Shown here: piece by piece, positions 30,396 through 31,803 of the stretch | How positions within the stretch are numbered: the stretch's first letter is position 1 | Layout of the letters: every line of letters starts with the position of its first letter | From: an uncultured Ruminococcus sp. | GTDB lineage: Bacteria > Bacillota > Clostridia > Oscillospirales > Ruminococcaceae | Reading direction: 5' to 3' | NCBI RefSeq assembly: GCF_946187255.1 | Contig: NZ_CAMHRZ010000002.1 | Span: 1-31,803 of the forward strand | DNA length: 31,803 bases | Program-made: the position numbers and the translations under genes | Notes under the pieces: generated by a model | The model's input: only the letters and a program-made list of their open reading frames with translations | Told to the model about the DNA's origin: nothing | The model's database searches: none

Positions 30396-31595
30396 TTATT
30401 CCAGCACATTCTTTCTTGTGGTGCTGTTGTACTTGTACTGCTGATAATCGGCATTCAGTCCGCAGGCAGAAATAAAAGTCTCAGCCTTTTTCAACTTGCG
30501 GGATAGCTCGTCCTCACGGCTGATACGCTTTGTTTCCTTTTTCAGCTTCTCACGGGTGAAAGGTCCCTTTTGCTCCTCGGCTTTCTTGTAGGCGGCAAGC
30601 TCCGAGGAAACAGCGGACAGCTTCGCTTTCAGTTCATCACGCTCCCGTACAGCTTCATCACGTTCCTTACGGAGCTTCTTTGTCTGCTTCTGCGATGCAA
30701 CTTCTTTCCTTGCAAGGTCGGTGACGTTCTGCCAGTCCTCCTGTGACACTGTAACCTTACCGCCGAACACGGTCTTTCCCGTTTCAATGCTGTCGATCTC
30801 CGCAAGTTTAGCAGTTTTCTCCTTGACAGCTTTAAGCATTTCTCGATTCTCGCCAAGTTCCGCTTTGACCTGAGCATTCTGCTCTGCCAACTCGTCAGCC
30901 TGTCGGCGCTGTTCCTTGTACTCCTCGACTTCAAGTGTACCTCTTGCCTTTTCGGGAGCAAGTGGTTTGATACCGTGTTCAAGACAGATAGCGTTTAGCA
31001 CTTCCACCTCGGCAGCTCGCCACTTTGCGATAGCCATTTTGCCCTCGCCGTAGCCCATCTCTTTGAGAGCCTGGGCAATACCGTTCTGCGTGTCCTGACC
31101 TCTCGTGTAATGCCCGACAGGAATGTAGTCGATGTGCAGGTGCGGAGTTGCTTCGTCCATGTGCAGGACGGCGTTAAAAACGTAAAAGTTGGGATTGCGA
31201 TTCTGAAAACCTTCCATGTACTCTTTCAGGCAGTCAGCCACGAGCTGAAAGTCCTCAGTGCCGTAACCCGAATCTTCCATCTTGCCGATCTGCACAACGT
31301 CCTCATAGAAGCTCTTACGCTTGTCGGCTGCGGTGCGGACGGTGTTACACGGTTTGACACCAAAGAGGTGTTCGTAGTAGCTGCCGTGAACCTTGCGATC
31401 ATTACGCTTTTGTTTTGCGTTATAGCGCTCGGTGGATTCCCTGAAAAGCTGATCGTATGCTTCGCCAATTGGCTGACACACGAAAGTGATATTATCGGGT
31501 GTGCGGAACACATCAACATTGTCCGCCACGAACTCCCTGTTATTGTGAGTCAGAGAACCTTTTCCCTGACCGAATGAAATTCTTTTTTCTTTCAT
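30396..31595 (-). CDS. MobV-type relaxase / plasmid mobilization protein (Pre/Mob)
   Basis: A 399-residue protein that nicks DNA at oriT for conjugative mobilization. The N-terminal relaxase domain (about 1-210) carries the metal-binding HUH-like motif HMDEATPHLHIDYIPV, matching MobV motif III, and an early conserved region SFGQGKGSLTHNNREF. The C-terminal half (about 225-380) is a long charged coiled coil with heptad Lys/Glu, common in Mob proteins. The ATG at 31595 follows AAGAGGT at 7 nt; in-frame ATGs at 31616 and 31706 are alternatives. It has no transfer machinery of its own in this window, so the element is probably mobilizable and depends on a helper. Confidence 0.88.
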   Translation of the reverse strand: MKEKRISFGQGKGSLTHNNREFVADNVDVFRTPDNITFVCQPIGEAYDQLFRESTERYNAKQKRNDRKVHGSYYEHLFGVKPCNTVRTAADKRKSFYEDVVQIGKMEDSGYGTEDFQLVADCLKEYMEGFQNRNPNFYVFNAVLHMDEATPHLHIDYIPVGHYTRGQDTQNGIAQALKEMGYGEGKMAIAKWRAAEVEVLNAICLEHGIKPLAPEKARGTLEVEEYKEQRRQADELAEQNAQVKAELGENREMLKAVKEKTAKLAEIDSIETGKTVFGGKVTVSQEDWQNVTDLARKEVASQKQTKKLRKERDEAVRERDELKAKLSAVSSELAAYKKAEEQKGPFTREKLKKETKRISREDELSRKLKKAETFISACGLNADYQQYKYNSTTRKNVLE

Positions 31596-31621
31596 AAAAT
31601 TACCTCTTTTGTTCATTGGAT

Positions 31622-31666
31622 TTACTTCTCTCTTTCTACGAAATCCAATACAAAAATCATAGGCAT
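31622..31666 (-). CDS. Possible short leader peptide before the relaxase gene
   Basis: On the minus strand AAAGGAG is followed by two close in-frame ATGs; the reading frame MPMIFVLDFVEREK stops 27 nt before the relaxase start. It may couple or attenuate relaxase translation. It is too short to judge further. Confidence 0.3.
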   Translation of the reverse strand: MPMIFVLDFVEREK

Positions 31667-31803
31667 CAACTCCTTTCTTGACCGCTAAGGCGGAGAAGGC
31701 AAGCACAAGACTTCACTATGTACTACGCCAGCCCTGACGGGCAATTTCCCCTGAACGACACAAGGTATGGTCGCAGGGAAAAAGCTGCGGAGCAGCGGTT
31801 ACA
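31667..31803. other. Element DNA upstream of the relaxase, possible oriT region
   Basis: Non-coding as far as seen, with the palindrome GCCCTGACGGGC (31731-31742). MobV-type oriT sites usually lie just upstream of the relaxase gene and contain short inverted repeats. I cannot recognise a nick site. The element continues past the window end. Confidence 0.35.

Overview
The window looks like chromosomal DNA of a Gram-positive gut Clostridia member, most like Ruminococcus (Oscillospiraceae). This is judged from AGGAGG-type ribosome sites, TTGACA/TATAAT promoters, a 142-codon rplM followed by rpsI, lipoprotein and acetolactate decarboxylase genes of Firmicutes type, and GC near 50%. Genus is an inference; no rRNA is present.

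Layout. 1-1950: the end of an integrated element, with a large serine recombinase beside a tRNA-Asn gene that keeps only its 3' part. 2166-7189: an amino-acid ABC importer in which four pairs of solute-binding lobes and the permease are one 1283-residue protein, followed by an ATPase with an extra C-terminal domain resembling a histidine-kinase-type ATPase. 7549-9106: an HD domain fused to an APH-type kinase. 9163-12855: nine consecutive single-domain VOC (glyoxalase-fold) paralogs, ended by a strong terminator. 12906-13544 (minus): HAD phosphatase. 13949-15896: lipoprotein plus acetolactate decarboxylase. 15890-17520: repeat-rich block with one small unknown gene enclosed by long inverted repeats. 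17525-20011 (minus): copper ATPase fused to a CopZ-like domain. 20311-22226: ECF sigma factor and a membrane partner with three PASTA domains. 22234-22480: tandem 127-bp repeat. 22778-25100: two-gene ABC-2-type exporter. 25284-26990 (minus): PAS-GGDEF-EAL protein. 27587-28685: rplM-rpsI with leader and terminator. 28706-31803: end of a second, mobilizable element (tyrosine integrase, excisionase-like protein, MobV-type relaxase), all on the minus strand.

How the genes may work together. Three promoters (2166-2201, 7549-7585, 13949-13973) share TTTGTTGC(G/A)GG placed 8-9 bp before an extended -10 box. In the first two the element is an 11-bp tandem direct repeat, the geometry of OmpR/PhoB-family response-regulator sites. 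This links the fused ABC importer, the HD-kinase (and perhaps the VOC array behind it) and the lipoprotein/acetolactate decarboxylase pair into one putative regulon. The strongest candidates for something undescribed are the nine-gene VOC array, the lobe-shifted binding-protein/permease fusion with its odd ATPase, the CopA-CopZ fusion with an internal ribosome site, and the ECF sigma/PASTA pair.

All calls rest on reading the sequence; no database search was made.
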